The position numbers and the translations under genes are program-made. Under the pieces are notes generated by a model. That model was not told the DNA's origin. It searched no databases and saw only the letters and a program-made list of their open reading frames with translations. Positions 6,848 to 8,304 of a stretch of 8,304 nt of DNA are shown here, piece after piece (position 1 is the first letter of the stretch; each line of letters begins with the position of its first letter). The stretch lies in NCBI GenBank assembly GCA_030533035.1, contig JAUNJW010000084.1, positions 1 to 8,304 on the forward strand, read 5' to 3'. Source of the stretch: Erysipelotrichaceae bacterium. GTDB lineage: Bacteria > Bacillota_I > Bacilli_A > Erysipelotrichales > Erysipelotrichaceae.

Positions 6848-6854
6848 AAAGGAG
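6848..6854 (+). promoter_or_regulatory. Ribosome binding site of the GH1 gene
   Basis: AAAGGAG precedes the ATG at 6867 with a spacer of 12 bases, longer than ideal. The start is supported by the conserved GH1 N-terminus [20 protein letters not shown] directly after it. Confidence 0.6.
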
Positions 6855-6863
6855 AAAATATAA

Positions 6864-8304
<1,441 letters not shown>

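Overview
The window looks like chromosomal DNA of a Bacillota (Firmicutes) bacterium of intermediate G+C. The evidence is a two-subunit glycine decarboxylase (separate gcvPA and gcvPB), strong AGGAGG-type ribosome binding sites, a lipoate-scavenging ligase and a PTS-type phospho-beta-glucosidase. A gut or host-associated member of the Erysipelotrichia or Clostridia would fit, but I cannot fix the lineage from sequence reading alone.

Positions 1-6021 (minus strand) hold one tightly packed glycine cleavage operon, transcribed right to left: gcvT - gcvH - gcvPA - gcvPB - lplA - lpd. Junctions range from an 8-base overlap to a 2-base gap, so it is almost certainly one transcript with translational coupling. 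It encodes a near self-contained pathway. GcvPA/GcvPB decarboxylate glycine onto the lipoyl arm of GcvH, GcvT passes the methylene group to tetrahydrofolate, LplA attaches the lipoyl group to GcvH, and Lpd re-oxidises the arm with NAD+. The last gene, lpd, runs off the left edge and carries an in-frame TAA at codon 125. The same reading frame continues with clear Lpd sequence on both sides, so it is annotated as interrupted.

Positions 6022-6150 are a short divergent intergenic region. Candidate promoters for the two directions have -35 boxes on opposite strands of the same few bases. There is no room for, and no sign of, a glycine riboswitch ahead of gcvT.

Positions 6151-6822 (plus) encode a small alpha/beta hydrolase with an apparently intact Ser-Asp-His triad. 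Positions 6867-8304 (plus) encode a glycoside hydrolase family 1 enzyme, most likely a 6-phospho-beta-glucosidase, cut by the right edge close to its C-terminus. A perfect TATAAT just after the hydrolase gene may give it its own promoter.

I see no mobile element, CRISPR array, RNA gene or new multi-gene system. The most notable points are the interrupted lpd with a nearby altered motif, the lplA gene embedded in the gcv operon, and the overlapping divergent promoters.
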